A DNA stretch of 64,000 bases from a bacterium (lineage in GTDB: Bacteria > Cyanobacteriota > Vampirovibrionia > Obscuribacterales > Obscuribacteraceae). Where the stretch lies: positions 1-64,000 of the forward strand of contig JAGOSY010000021.1 in the NCBI GenBank assembly GCA_018062085.1. The letters are read 5' to 3'. A model generated the notes under the pieces. That model saw only the letters and a list, made by a program, of their open reading frames with translations, did not search any database and was not told the DNA's origin. This document shows positions 1 to 10,100 of this stretch, piece by piece. Positions within the stretch are counted from its first letter, which is position 1, and each line of letters opens with the position of its first letter. The position numbers were made by a program, and so were the translations under genes.

Positions 1-204
1 TGCCTTACCAACCAAACAGTGAGTTAAAGTAGCAAAAAAAAGAAAAAGCTTGCGACTTTTCGATGCTAAAATTTCGGCCTGCCCACTGAAGGCAAACGAA
101 TTTCAACTAGAAAAGTGACAAGCTCGTCCTTTAGCGGCCAATTCCTTCTCATCCCTGGTCAATAATCCGCTACTTTCGATTCGCAAACGTTAGGAAATGA
201 CCGC
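1..204. other. Window-edge non-coding stretch
   Basis: No gene can be supported here. An in-frame stop at 25-27 could end a gene entering from the left, but only eight codons are visible. A 34-codon frame from the ATG at 198 runs over the sfsA 3' end and has no support. Confidence 0.4.
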
Positions 205-957
205 TCAATCTTCCGACAAAACTACCGACACAACTCCACCCACAGACAAGGCCATATCAAAGGGCAAACCAGCAGCAATTTTCTCTTTGTCTAAGTTCAA
301 ATAGTTAAACTCAAGAGCGCGCACAGCCACTGTTACCCCTTGCTGCTTTGCCAACTTCAGGGCTTGACCATAAAGAGGATCGATATCATCGGCGGTGCTA
401 AATGACTGAGCATCGCTGCGACCCACTAGGTAAAACTGACAAGCATCAAAACCATCGGCAACAGCTTTACTCAAAGTGGCAAGGTGCTTGCGGCCGCGTT
501 CGGTGCGAGCATCAGGAAAGAGCGCACGGCCATCCTGCCACATGGTTGCCGACTTCACTTCAACATAGCATGCCTTAGTTCCGCTAGAAGAATGACTCAA
601 AAGAAAATCAAAACGGCTATCTGAAAATACTTGTTCGCTAAGTATTTGATCAAAGCGGCTGAACTCTGTCAGACGGCCCAACTCGAAAGCTTCTTTGAAT
701 AGCTTGTTAGCTAACATGGTATCAACCACCACCAGCGAACTGGGGCACTCAACCAGCTTGAGAGTCCAGGGCAATTTGCGCTTAGGGTCGGCACTATGAC
801 TAAGGTACGCGTTCATGCCCGCATCGCACATACCCAGCATGCTGCCTGGGTTTGGACAATGGGCAGTAACAACCGTGCCGTCTCTAAATTCAACATCAGC
901 CAGAAAACGCTTATAGCGCTTGAGCAACTTGGCCTGTACTAAATTAGAGAGAATCAT
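205..957 (-). CDS. sfsA: SfsA, sugar fermentation stimulation protein homologue
   Basis: This 250-residue protein matches the SfsA family in length and motifs. The N-terminal OB-like part carries HCPNPGSMLG. The nuclease-like core carries YVEVKSAT followed by FPDARTERGRKHL, which resembles a restriction-type D/E-x-K active site. SfsA proteins are DNA-binding and associated with sugar fermentation genes in E. coli; the biochemical role is poorly defined. It is the last gene of a minus-strand run, 31 bp after the MlaC-like gene, and may be cotranscribed with it. The start is ATG at 957 (MILSNLVQAK), typical for the family. Identification is firm; the biological role is not. Confidence 0.93.
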   Translation of the reverse strand: MILSNLVQAKLLKRYKRFLADVEFRDGTVVTAHCPNPGSMLGMCDAGMNAYLSHSADPKRKLPWTLKLVECPSSLVVVDTMLANKLFKEAFELGRLTEFSRFDQILSEQVFSDSRFDFLLSHSSSGTKACYVEVKSATMWQDGRALFPDARTERGRKHLATLSKAVADGFDACQFYLVGRSDAQSFSTADDIDPLYGQALKLAKQQGVTVAVRALEFNYLNLDKEKIAAGLPFDMALSVGGVVSVVLSED

Positions 958-988
958 TAGAAAGTATCATTTGGAATCAATAGCAATA

Positions 989-1831
989 CTAGTCAGATAT
1001 TGATGCTGCAGCGCCGGCTGAGAGATTGGCAGGGCGAACAGCTGCGATTGGCAGAACTATTCCAGTCACCGCACTAGGTGTAGAGCCACTGACCCCATTG
1101 CCAGCCCCTGCGCGTGAATTGCTCGCCGAAGCAAGCGGCCCGCCACTAGAAACACCCATATCCTCGCTGCTGCGACCCTTCATCCAGGCTAGCAATGCAT
1201 CAAATCCGGCCTTCTTCTGCCGAGCTTTGATGCGCGATTTAAGGCGCTCTAACAGGTCGCTGTTAGCCACAGACAAGCTAATAACTTTCTGTGATCCACT
1301 TTGGCTAGCTACTCGCCAAGACAAAAGCTCTTCTTTCTTACCTAGTAGAAGCTTGGTTTTGACCAAGATATCGCCACTCTGACTAGCCTCTTCTTGGAAC
1401 GTGACTTTGCCTTTGCCAAATATTTTATGCCACCGCGGATAGTAGCGCTGTTCGACTAAACCTTTGAGAGAACCAACGAACTGGCTACGTTGACTTGCAC
1501 TCAAGCCATCCCAATCTTTTTTGCCAAGACAACGCACTGACATTTCTTGGTAATCAATTAACTTAGATGGGTTACTTGCGACTTTTGCAGCGGGCTTCGA
1601 AGCAGACCTTGAAACCTTAGAAGGTCCAGCACAGTCAAATGTGCGTAGTAATTGATCAACAGCAGCCCAACCCGGACCAGCCGCAGACTCTCCAGCCGGA
1701 CCAATCGGCGCAACCGCAGTGGGAGCCACAGGAGTACCCGGCGCCGCGTAGGCGCAACTGACCCCCGCCAGATTAAGCAAAGCCGTGGCCATTGCAGTTC
1801 TATAAATGAACTTAGACGCAGATCTTGCCAA
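989..1831 (-). CDS. Secreted MlaC/Ttg2D-like phospholipid-binding protein
   Basis: The 280-residue product starts with a signal peptide (hydrophobic stretch at about residues 11-28, cleavage near AYA-AP). Residues about 95-215 follow the MlaC/Ttg2D pattern: LG..W..LS..QR..F...L..L....Y, then a GDILVKT strand, and near the end a basic helix followed by AGFDALLAWMKGR, the position where MlaC proteins have their final G-x-D-x-L-x-x-x-L-K motif. MlaC shuttles phospholipid across the periplasm. The last 60 residues are Ser/Ala/Gly-rich and probably disordered. The gene is 33 bp downstream of an ABC-2 permease, with an ABC ATPase and a STAS protein further upstream, which supports an envelope lipid role. 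The family call rests on pattern only and could be wrong. Confidence 0.6.
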   Translation of the reverse strand: MARSASKFIYRTAMATALLNLAGVSCAYAAPGTPVAPTAVAPIGPAGESAAGPGWAAVDQLLRTFDCAGPSKVSRSASKPAAKVASNPSKLIDYQEMSVRCLGKKDWDGLSASQRSQFVGSLKGLVEQRYYPRWHKIFGKGKVTFQEEASQSGDILVKTKLLLGKKEELLSWRVASQSGSQKVISLSVANSDLLERLKSRIKARQKKAGFDALLAWMKGRSSEDMGVSSGGPLASASNSRAGAGNGVSGSTPSAVTGIVLPIAAVRPANLSAGAAASISD

Positions 1832-1864
1832 GCGGAGTCTCCAGATAACTGCCTGAGAAAAGCC

Positions 1865-2908
1865 CTAAATAGAGGCTTTGCTGCGGATTAGTAAAAAGCG
1901 GGCCACCCACAATGAAACAAACGACCAACTTATCAGTATGAGGATATCACGAGTGTAGTCAGCAGGAATACCCAACATCACGCCTTTAGTGATGTCGGCG
2001 GCGTAATACATCGGCAACGCTATGGCCAGCTTCTGTTCCCAGCCGGGCATAGCTTTGACGGGTGTGATGATGCCTGAGACAAACATCAGTGCCACCCCCA
2101 AAATTGAAACTGTCATTGTGTAAATTCTAATGGTTTTAAGTACACAAGCGAAACACAGGCCGATGCAGGCGAAGGTAAAGACCGACAAAACCGTGGCCCC
2201 AAGTAGACCAAAGAAATTGCCGCCAAGAGTAAAGCCCACTATGGGCGACGTGATGCCCAGGGCCAACCAAAGAACGAGAGAGGCCTCAAGAGTAACAGTC
2301 AATGTTTTGGCGACAATGGCAGCGTTGAGTCCACCAGGAGCAAAGACAATTTGGCGATAGGTGCGCTCCATCCATTCGTAAATCCAGCTGAAGCCCACGT
2401 TCATCGAAGCCAGCACATAGCAAAGATAGGCCACGAGACCAGATGTTATATAGTCGCGCAGACCAAAATTGACTTGAAAGAGTGCAGCCGAGTGGAGGGG
2501 AATATTCAGCTCTTTTGCCCGTTGAGTGAGAACAGCGAGCAAACCCATGGCTATTTGATCGTCAATCAGGGGGTTGTTGCCACTTGAGAGAATCTGTACA
2601 GAATCTTCTAGCGGGTCTTGTGAAACGTTGGCTAGGGCAACAATTTTTTCACGAGCCAAATCACCTTTGGCCTTTTCTAAATCGTCGTACACTCTTACTC
2701 TAAAGCGCTTGGTGTCAGTCAGGTGCCTCGATAGTTCGCTAATGCCAGCGGGGTCGTAGAGCCCAAAGGGCATATCGTTAGCACCAGATATAGTATTGCC
2801 AACACAAACCAAAATTAAAATTGCCAGCATTACGCTGGCGCCAAAGTACAGGGGCCGCCGAGTCCACTGCAAGATGTCTTTGTACATGATCGCTAAAATC
2901 GCATGCAC
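1865..2908 (-). CDS. ABC-2 type transporter permease
   Basis: The 347-residue membrane protein has ABC-2 (ABC2_membrane_3-like) layout: one TM helix at residues 23-40, a soluble extracytoplasmic domain at about 45-150, then five or six TM helices from about 160 to 340. The C-terminal part contains MYYAADITKGVMLG, a stretch typical of multidrug/lipid ABC-2 exporters. The start is GTG at 2908, sharing one base with the TAG stop of the ATPase gene (TAGTG), so the two are translationally coupled. An alternative ATG lies seven codons in. It should form an exporter with the adjacent ATPase. Substrate is unknown; the MlaC-like neighbour suggests lipid. Confidence 0.85.
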   Translation of the reverse strand: MHAILAIMYKDILQWTRRPLYFGASVMLAILILVCVGNTISGANDMPFGLYDPAGISELSRHLTDTKRFRVRVYDDLEKAKGDLAREKIVALANVSQDPLEDSVQILSSGNNPLIDDQIAMGLLAVLTQRAKELNIPLHSAALFQVNFGLRDYITSGLVAYLCYVLASMNVGFSWIYEWMERTYRQIVFAPGGLNAAIVAKTLTVTLEASLVLWLALGITSPIVGFTLGGNFFGLLGATVLSVFTFACIGLCFACVLKTIRIYTMTVSILGVALMFVSGIITPVKAMPGWEQKLAIALPMYYAADITKGVMLGIPADYTRDILILISWSFVSLWVARFLLIRSKASI

Positions 2909-3924
2909 TAGTTAGCCACCTCGTCTTTTGAGACAGCCAAAAATACTTCTTCTAAGTTTGGCTCACCGGTGGCAAAACGCAGAAAGGGAATATTTTCTTG
3001 ATAGAGAAAGGCAAAGACTTCTTTGTGATAATGCTCGTCGTTATCTTGAGTTGGCTGGGTCAAATAAATGGTATTGCGCAGGGTGTCAAGGCGAATTTCC
3101 AGGTCGAATTTAGATTTAAGCAAATCAATGGCAGTGGCAATGCGATCTGAGTCGACGGCACACTCTTGCACCAGTCTAATTGAAATACCACGCATGCCAC
3201 GAATACGCTTGGCTAGTTCTGGCACTGTGCCTTCAATAGTGAGACGGCCATCGCGAATGATACCAATGCGATCGGCCAAGAGTTCGGCTTCTTCTAGATA
3301 GTGAGTGGTGAGCAAAATAGTGACGCCAGCACTCTTTAGCTCTTTCAATGTTGCCCAAATAAGCCGACGGGCAGCGGGGTCCAAACCAACTGTGGGCTCA
3401 TCCATGAACAAAACTTTGGGTTCATTAATCATGGCGCAGGCAATAGCTAAACGGCGCATCATGCCGCCAGAAAGATTTTCAGTGCGGTCGTTTAAGCGGT
3501 CTACTAAACCAGCCCGACGCAATAGTTTCTCAATGCGCTCTTCACCGACTTTCTTAGGCAAGCCATAAAGGTCCGAAAGAAACTTGAGATTCTCGTAAGG
3601 TGTTAGCTCGTTGTAGACAGCCAGATCTTGCGAAACCACACCAAAGCAACCTTTGATTTTCTCGGCCTCGGTGAGACCGTTGAAGCCACAAATGAAAAAC
3701 TCTCCTGAGCTGGGTGGCAGGAGAGTTGTGAGCATACTAATTGTTGTGGTTTTACCGGCCCCGTTGTCACCCAAGAGGGCATAAAGCTCTCCTGGAAAAA
3801 TATTCAAGTTGAGACTGTCCACAGACAATCTTTGACCAAATCGTTTGGTCAAATTGCGTGCTGAAACTGACGCTTGGCTGCCTAGGCTTGGTAAACCTGA
3901 ACTTAGCAAATCTGAACTTAGCAA
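2908..3924 (-). CDS. ABC transporter ATP-binding protein (DrrA/CcmA-type)
   Basis: This 338-residue ATPase has Walker A GDNGAGKTT, a Q-loop near VVSQDLAVY, signature LSGGMMRRL, Walker B VLFMDEPTVGLDP and the switch His in LLTTHYLEEA. The long C-terminal part (about 230-338) is the usual extension of ABC-2 drug- and lipid-exporter ATPases. It lies between the STAS gene (overlap of 7 bp) and the ABC-2 permease (1-base overlap), so it is surely part of the same transporter. The first about 20 residues are Ser/Leu-rich and do not belong to the domain, so the true start may be slightly downstream. Confidence 0.92.
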   Translation of the reverse strand: MLSSDLLSSGLPSLGSQASVSARNLTKRFGQRLSVDSLNLNIFPGELYALLGDNGAGKTTTISMLTTLLPPSSGEFFICGFNGLTEAEKIKGCFGVVSQDLAVYNELTPYENLKFLSDLYGLPKKVGEERIEKLLRRAGLVDRLNDRTENLSGGMMRRLAIACAMINEPKVLFMDEPTVGLDPAARRLIWATLKELKSAGVTILLTTHYLEEAELLADRIGIIRDGRLTIEGTVPELAKRIRGMRGISIRLVQECAVDSDRIATAIDLLKSKFDLEIRLDTLRNTIYLTQPTQDNDEHYHKEVFAFLYQENIPFLRFATGEPNLEEVFLAVSKDEVAN

Positions 3925-4238
3925 ACCAGTCCTTGGGCATCCTGACTAGGAGAACCACAAGCGCGCATCAAGCTATCGATGTGGGCAACTTTGAAGACTT
4001 TATAGACAGGTGTTTGCACATTGACGAAGGTAACAGCAGACTTGAGTGAATCAGCCCGCAATAAGAACTCTTCGAGCCACTCTAGGCCATCAACAGAAAT
4101 AAAAGTACAAGCCGAAAAATCTAGTTCGATATCGGTTTTGCCAGTAGCCAAAGTTTTATCAACATCATCGAGGCCACGTTCTAACTCGCCCATGATGCGA
4201 ATCTTTTCTAGCTTTCTTGTTTTCTTAGCTTCAGCCAT
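3918..4238 (-). CDS. STAS-domain protein (SpoIIAA/MlaB-like)
   Basis: The product is about 106 residues from the ATG at 4238, preceded by AAGGA at 10 nt; a TTG at 4247 is a less likely start. It has the STAS fold pattern: I-x-G-E-L strand, ELDFSACTFISVDGLEWL, where anti-sigma-factor antagonists have their phosphoacceptor Ser region, and a final VFKVAHIDSLM helix. STAS proteins act as anti-anti-sigma factors or, as MlaB, as the regulatory subunit of a lipid ABC ATPase. The 7-bp overlap with the ABC ATPase gene makes a transporter subunit role attractive, but this is inference. Confidence 0.78.
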   Translation of the reverse strand: MAEAKKTRKLEKIRIMGELERGLDDVDKTLATGKTDIELDFSACTFISVDGLEWLEEFLLRADSLKSAVTFVNVQTPVYKVFKVAHIDSLMRACGSPSQDAQGLVC

Positions 4239-4255
4239 TATTATCAAATCCTTTT

Positions 4256-6871
4256 TTAAGGTCTTTCTCTCGGGGCATAGGCAGAAGCGAACAATTGAGC
4301 AACTTCTGGAGCCAGCGTGTATCTTGGATTGGTACGGATACTCATATCACTGAAGGCAATTTCAGTAAGTTCAGGAATGGCGGCCAAATATGTCTCAAGA
4401 GGAATGCCCAACTCTGCAATTGAAAGCGGTTGCTTGGCCAGTCTGGCCAAATCATAAACAGCTTGTCTGAGCTTTTGCACTAGTCTCAAGCCCTTGGCCT
4501 CTTCAGTTTCGCCTTCAATTGGCTCGACTGTTAGACCAATAAATTGAGCAGCCCGAGCGTATTTGCGATCTGCAATCCAAAGTGGGTAGCAGGGAATAGA
4601 GACGAACTTAGAAGGAATCTGTGCGTTGTACTCAATAGTCGAGAGCAAGAAGGCAGCATTGGCTCGACCGTGAGCAATATCGAAACGGGCACCAAAAGCA
4701 TGGGCTAGAGCATGGTTGATACCAACCGAGGCATTACCAATGGCCATACCAGCCAGGGTGGCAGCGTTGTGCAATTTGTGGCGATAGAGAACATTGTTTG
4801 GATTTTTCAATGTCTCTGGTAATGATTCAAATATCAATCGCAACGCTTCTAAAGCCAAACCGTCGGTGTAATCAGACGAAAAAGTTGACACTAGAGCTTC
4901 AAGAGCATGGGTGAGAGCATCGAAAGCAGTATCACCAGTGATATCAGGCGGCAAACTGCGAGTGAGGTGGGCATCGATGATGGCCACGTCAGGCAGCAAG
5001 CATTCGTCAATCAACGAAATCTTGCGATGACCATCTTTAAGCACGGCAAACGGAGTCACTTCTGAGCCGGTACCGGATGTAGTGGGAATAGCTACCAGCT
5101 GAGTTTTCATGTCTTTGGGAAACTCAATCATACGGTGGTGGAAATCAAGGAAATTGACGGCAATCTCAGAGATTTTCAATTCCGGATAATCGTAGAAGAG
5201 GCGAACTATCTTGGCGGCATCGAGCACCGAGCCACCGCCTAAGGCAATGACAGTATCGGGCTGACTACGGCGCATTGAAGCCACCACTCGTTGAATCGTA
5301 GCGAAATCAGGCTCTGGCCCCATATCACTAAAGACATCGACATGGCAATCTTGAGGCAAGCGCTCTGTTACTTGGGCCAAATGACCGCGGCGAGAAGCAC
5401 TGCGGGAAGTAATAATGAAGGCGCTCTGGCACTTCAAACTCTTGAGGTGATCGATAGAACCGGGATTGATATAGATATTTTTGGTGGTCTGGAAACTAAT
5501 AACATAATTTCTTCTGCGGGGCACCCGCTTGAAGTTGATCAAGTTTTTGATGCCGACGTTATCGGTGGTGATGTTGCCACCACCCGTTCCGCAGCCAAAG
5601 CTCAATGTTGTGTTGAGGTGGTTGTAGACACCACCAAGACCGCCAATTGAAGCAGGCGAATTGACGATAATGCGCCCAGCATTGATAGCATCAGAGAAAC
5701 GTTCAATGACGTCATCATCTTCACAGAAGATGCCCGCAGTATGGCCAGTTCCACCAGCGTAGTTAATATCGAGAGCTTTGTTGATGCCTTCATTGACTGA
5801 ATCTACAACAACGTAGCCCAGTACCGGCATCAATTTTTCAATGGCCAATTTATGGTGACGCAGTTCGCCGTTGAGGGGGCAAAGCAGCATCTTAATTGGT
5901 CTTGTTATATTCAAACCAGCCTGATCGGCAATGAGATTGGCTGGCTGCCCCACTAACTTATAGTTGATGCCACCAGTGCGACTGTCGACAATTAAGTCGG
6001 CAACTTTTTCCACTTCTTCTTGAGTGCAAAGATGGCAACCCAGCCTCTTAAATTCATTGAGCAGCTGCTCTGAAACTTCGCGGTCAATCACCAAAGTTTG
6101 CTCAGATGGGCATTCTGTGCCATTGTCAAAAGTTTTTGAGATTATGATGTCCATGGCAGCGGAGAGCACATTGGCGCTCTTGTGCACATAAACAGGTGTG
6201 TTACCAGGGCCGACACCTAAGGCTGGCTTGCCAGAGCTATAGGCCGCTTTGACCATCTGTGTTCCGCCGGTGGCGAAGATCAAATCAACTTCAGGATGGC
6301 TCATCAAGAGTTCGCTAGTGCGGCGCAAACGAGAAGATTTATCTACCCAGGTGATAAAGCCTTTTGGTGCTCCAGCAGCGAGAGCCGCTTCATACATAAC
6401 TTTGGCGGCAAAGTTTGAAGACTCAGCGGCCATTAAGTGAGCACTAAAAATAACTGTGTTGCGCGTCTTAGCGCAGCAAATACTTTTGAAGATCACTGTT
6501 GAAGTAGGGTTAGTCACTGGAGCTAGAGCAAAAATTACACCCATTGGCTCAGCCACTTCCACCATGTTCAAGTCAGGAAATTCGCGGGTGATACCTACTG
6601 AACGCTTATCTTTGATCTGGTGATAGAGAAATTCTGAGGCCACAAGATTTTTCAAAATCTTGTCTTCGGTGACTCCCATGCGTGTCTCTTGATGAGCCAT
6701 CAATGCCATCTTTCCGGCATTTTCTATTGCGGCAGCTGTCATTGCTCTGACAATTTTATCGACTTTTTCTTGCGAATACTGAGTGAAAACTGCTGCTGCT
6801 AGACGAGCTTGACGCACCAAATGATTAGCGCGCTGGGTGAGCATCAGCTCTTGTTCGGACGATACAGTCAT
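4256..6871 (-). CDS. adhE: Bifunctional acetaldehyde-CoA/alcohol dehydrogenase AdhE
   Basis: The 871-residue length is typical of AdhE. Residues 1 to about 445 are a CoA-acylating aldehyde dehydrogenase with catalytic Cys254 in DNGTECPSEQ. After a linker, residues about 455-871 form an iron-dependent alcohol dehydrogenase with the NAD-binding GGGSVLDAAK and metal-site motifs DALTHALEA and NHALAHAFGARFDIAHGRAN. The enzyme reduces acetyl-CoA to ethanol and regenerates two NAD+, and usually assembles into spirosome filaments. It implies anaerobic fermentation. It heads the minus-strand run that continues into the STAS/ABC genes, 17 bp before the STAS start. Whether it shares function with them is unclear. 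Confidence 0.96.
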   Translation of the reverse strand: MTVSSEQELMLTQRANHLVRQARLAAAVFTQYSQEKVDKIVRAMTAAAIENAGKMALMAHQETRMGVTEDKILKNLVASEFLYHQIKDKRSVGITREFPDLNMVEVAEPMGVIFALAPVTNPTSTVIFKSICCAKTRNTVIFSAHLMAAESSNFAAKVMYEAALAAGAPKGFITWVDKSSRLRRTSELLMSHPEVDLIFATGGTQMVKAAYSSGKPALGVGPGNTPVYVHKSANVLSAAMDIIISKTFDNGTECPSEQTLVIDREVSEQLLNEFKRLGCHLCTQEEVEKVADLIVDSRTGGINYKLVGQPANLIADQAGLNITRPIKMLLCPLNGELRHHKLAIEKLMPVLGYVVVDSVNEGINKALDINYAGGTGHTAGIFCEDDDVIERFSDAINAGRIIVNSPASIGGLGGVYNHLNTTLSFGCGTGGGNITTDNVGIKNLINFKRVPRRRNYVISFQTTKNIYINPGSIDHLKSLKCQSAFIITSRSASRRGHLAQVTERLPQDCHVDVFSDMGPEPDFATIQRVVASMRRSQPDTVIALGGGSVLDAAKIVRLFYDYPELKISEIAVNFLDFHHRMIEFPKDMKTQLVAIPTTSGTGSEVTPFAVLKDGHRKISLIDECLLPDVAIIDAHLTRSLPPDITGDTAFDALTHALEALVSTFSSDYTDGLALEALRLIFESLPETLKNPNNVLYRHKLHNAATLAGMAIGNASVGINHALAHAFGARFDIAHGRANAAFLLSTIEYNAQIPSKFVSIPCYPLWIADRKYARAAQFIGLTVEPIEGETEEAKGLRLVQKLRQAVYDLARLAKQPLSIAELGIPLETYLAAIPELTEIAFSDMSIRTNPRYTLAPEVAQLFASAYAPRERP

Positions 6872-7032
6872 TTATTTTTCTCTGACACGTTGACTCTAAA
6901 TTGTCCAGAACGCTTGAGCCGAACAAACGGAAACCAGCAAATATATCTAGACACAGCAATAAACTTATCAAGTGTAAGGCAAAACCGCATCTATAAGATA
7001 AAAGGTTAAGAAGCCTTGATTAAAACTTATTC

Positions 7033-7038
7033 TATAAT
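7033..7038 (+). promoter_or_regulatory. Possible -10 element (TATAAT)
   Basis: A perfect TATAAT lies 11 nt before the ATG at 7049. No convincing -35 is present at 16-18 bp. If it is used, transcription would begin about four bases before that ATG, giving a nearly leaderless message. Confidence 0.4.
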
Positions 7039-7048
7039 TCTCAGGGCC

Positions 7049-7192
7049 ATGGCGCCCTCAGGGGTGGGGCGATCACGTAGAGGGACCACCGCTCCCGTAT
7101 ATCCACCATCTATGCATGTCAAGCGCATGGTACTACAATATCGTGACGAGGCTCAGCCTACAAAAATGGCTATTAACGGCGAAGAAAATTGA
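7049..7192 (+). CDS. Possible 47-residue basic small protein, coupled upstream of the TPR gene
   Basis: An ATG at 7049 opens a 47-codon frame ending in TGA at 7190-7192. The stop overlaps the TTG start of the next gene (TTGA), a classic translational-coupling arrangement. The peptide is Arg/Lys-rich in its first half (GRSRRGTT, HVKRMV) and mildly acidic at the end (INGEEN). No signal peptide or known domain is visible. The stretch also contains inverted repeats (AGGGC/GCCCT at 7042-7057, AGGC/GCCT near 7150-7160), so it may instead be a structured leader. I do not recognise a family. Confidence 0.4.
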   Translation: MAPSGVGRSRRGTTAPVYPPSMHVKRMVLQYRDEAQPTKMAINGEEN

Positions 7193-10100
7193 AACAAGCT
7201 AAAAACAAAATTGCTCAAGGGCAAAATAGGCGCTACAGACTATCTAGTTGTGCCGCGCTGCACATGGTCGCAGGCCTGATAAAAGCGCCAAACTTAGGCC
7301 TCAGTCTCGGCGTTCTTGCACTATCTGTTTCAGTTTCGGCCCTGTTTTCAGGTTCAAGTCAGCCAGCCTGGGCTCAAGACACTTCTGGTCGCCAAGTCAA
7401 AGACTTCAAACATAGAAAGCGCCTGATCGTTCCAGCTTCGGAAAACCTCAGAAGAATTGACTACCAAGCTCTGCCTGGTCGAGACTCGCTAATGCTGCCC
7501 AATTATGTCCCTAAATTCCCACCAACTGGGGCCGGTGGAGGCAACCCACGCTATACCAGCGGTAACAACGGCTATCAAAATTCTGGTTCAGACCCATATG
7601 CAAGCGGGCTACCCGTTGGAAGCGCGAATTCAGATGCTATGTATAACGACGGCGGATTGTCTGCTACGGCTGAGAGTCTCGGCAGCAATAATCAGAGTGG
7701 TCACAGGCCCATGAGCAAAATCAGCCGTGCCGGCATTGCACCACCGCCGCCGCCGGTCAAGTCATCTCTCCTTCCCCACAGTCTCACTAAAGAATTGCCA
7801 ACCAAAACCAGCGCGGCAACGCACACAGCAGCAACAGCGTTGAGCCCTCAAAAAGTTGCCCAGGTTAAAGCGCAAGCTGAGGCACTAGTAAAAAAAGGTA
7901 AATCAGCTGAGGCTCAGACCCTCTTGAGCGGATATCTCAAGAGCGATCCCCATGAAAGAACGCTGGCAACAGAATTAAGCAAAATTTCATTGCAGCGTGC
8001 TCAGAGCCAAGCAAAGGCAGGCAACCACGAGGCTGCCACTCAACAAGCACGGTTAGCTATTACCCATGGAGAGCACGCACCAGAGATTGTGCAAGCGGCC
8101 CACAGTACACTCAATTCGAGTCTGCAAAAAATTGGTGTGAAAGCCAATGCCCCAGAAGATCGTTTTGATTTAGGCACAAAACTGATGGGCCAAGCCCGTT
8201 ACGAAGAGGCCGTCATCGAGTATAGTGCCGCAGCCAAGCTCAAACCAACAGTAGAAGCCAATCTAGGAGCTGGTGGAGCAGCCATGAAAGGCGGCAACAA
8301 TCTACAAGCGAAAAAATATTTCCAAGACGCCCTTGAATTGAACCCCAACTCTCAGCCGGCATTGAGAGAACTCGGAATTGCCCGCTATCACCTCAAAGAC
8401 TATGCTGGCGCCAACGCCGACTTGACAAGGGCTTTGGTACTAAATTCAAGCGACAAAGAAGCGGCCAGTACCTTACTTGAGTTGTGGCACCATCAGGTGG
8501 CAAGCAGACCAACAGATGCCAATTCGCACTTAGGTTTAGCTCGCGCCTACCAAGTTGCTGGCGATCTACCAGCAGCACAAAACGAATACAAAACTGTAGT
8601 CAAAATTCATCCAGAGCACCCAAACTTACCGGCAGCAAGACAGAGCTTCAAGCTAGCTTACGCCAAACAAGAGGCCGGCAAGGCCTATGATCTGGCTCAT
8701 ACTTTAGAGAGTCAGGGATCACTTCTCAGCGCCTATCAAAAGGCCAGCGACGCCGTGGGCCTCTACCCGTCTGAGGTTCGCTACCAAAGTTATGCCGCCC
8801 AACTGGCAGCCAAGTTGCAAGCATCTGTTCAGAACAGCGGGCAAGCCAATTTCAATTCAGGAACGGCCAATTCAGGAATGCCCAATGCCGCCTTCAGCGG
8901 TGCAGCATCTGGACTGGCAGCCACGCCAAATGGCGCAGCCGAATTTACAGGCGTTACTGGTGCAGCGGGTCAGCCCTCAACTTTGACACCGGGCAATACC
9001 CCCGAAGCGCCACCAAATCTAATACCAACAGCGCAAGCAATGGGACTGGCACCAGCAGCAGTACCGGCAATCTCAACAGCACCATTCGCCCACGAAAACA
9101 TGTATCAACCAATATCCACAGACCGTCAAGTTTCCAGTATGTCGAACTTCCTTGTTAGCATGCGAAACTTTACGATGCAGCAGCAGAATCAGATACGAGA
9201 TGCCGAGGACAACAGTATCTGGACAAAAGGTACCACTCGCAAATCATCGGCTTTACCGGGGATTGGCGGAGATGCTGATGCTGCTCTAGATACAGCCATC
9301 GGCAGCAGTGTTCCTTCTGGTTTGCCTGCGACTACATCTTCAGTTCAGGCTTCTGCTCAATCTAGCTCTGTGGCCGACGTATTAAAGAACGCTGCTATGG
9401 CTCTGGCCAATACCAACAGCGGCTCATCTATGCCTATCGCTGCCACCAGTTCTGCGACTAATGCGACCACTAGTGCACCTAGCCCGAGCACAGCCGCAAG
9501 CGCAGAGGCACCGGCCCCATCAAGCACTTATGCTAGTTGGGCAATGCAGGCCCAAGATACATACAAAACCTCTGGCCTTGGCTCTCTCGCGAGTATGACA
9601 GCTTCCTCAGCACCGGCTCTGTTTGCCGGTAAATTGAAAACCATTAACAAGCAAGATTTGATCACGGCGGCCCAGAAAGCAGCGAACAAATTTGCAGCCA
9701 AGCCGGCTGTTGCCAGTACTGCAGCTAAACCAGTGACGGCCACTTCGACTTCGACATCGGCTCAGGTGGCGCAGACTCATAGCGCCGCACCAATGCCGTC
9801 GCCGGTTCCCCTAGAGGCACCGCCACAATACCCAGCAGCACCATCTATGACAAATGGATACCAACAAGCGCTACCACCGCAATATGATCAAATTTCTCAG
9901 ATCAATTCACTACAAACCAATAATCAGCAGCTGCAAGCGCAGCTAGCTCAGGCAAATTCATACATCCAGCAACTACAAAGCAGAAACGCACAGCCTGTTG
10001 CTGAGAGCAGCTTAAATAGCAGCCCCTACAGCAATCTCGGCAATAATTCCAGTGATAATCAGATGGCTAATAATTTCGCCCCAGCCCAAGCGATGCCACC

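Noticed and set aside
7039..7190. Known riboswitch or tRNA in the leader of the large TPR gene
   Set aside because: I checked for TPP, cobalamin, c-di-GMP, fluoride, glycine and tRNA T-loop core sequences and saw none.
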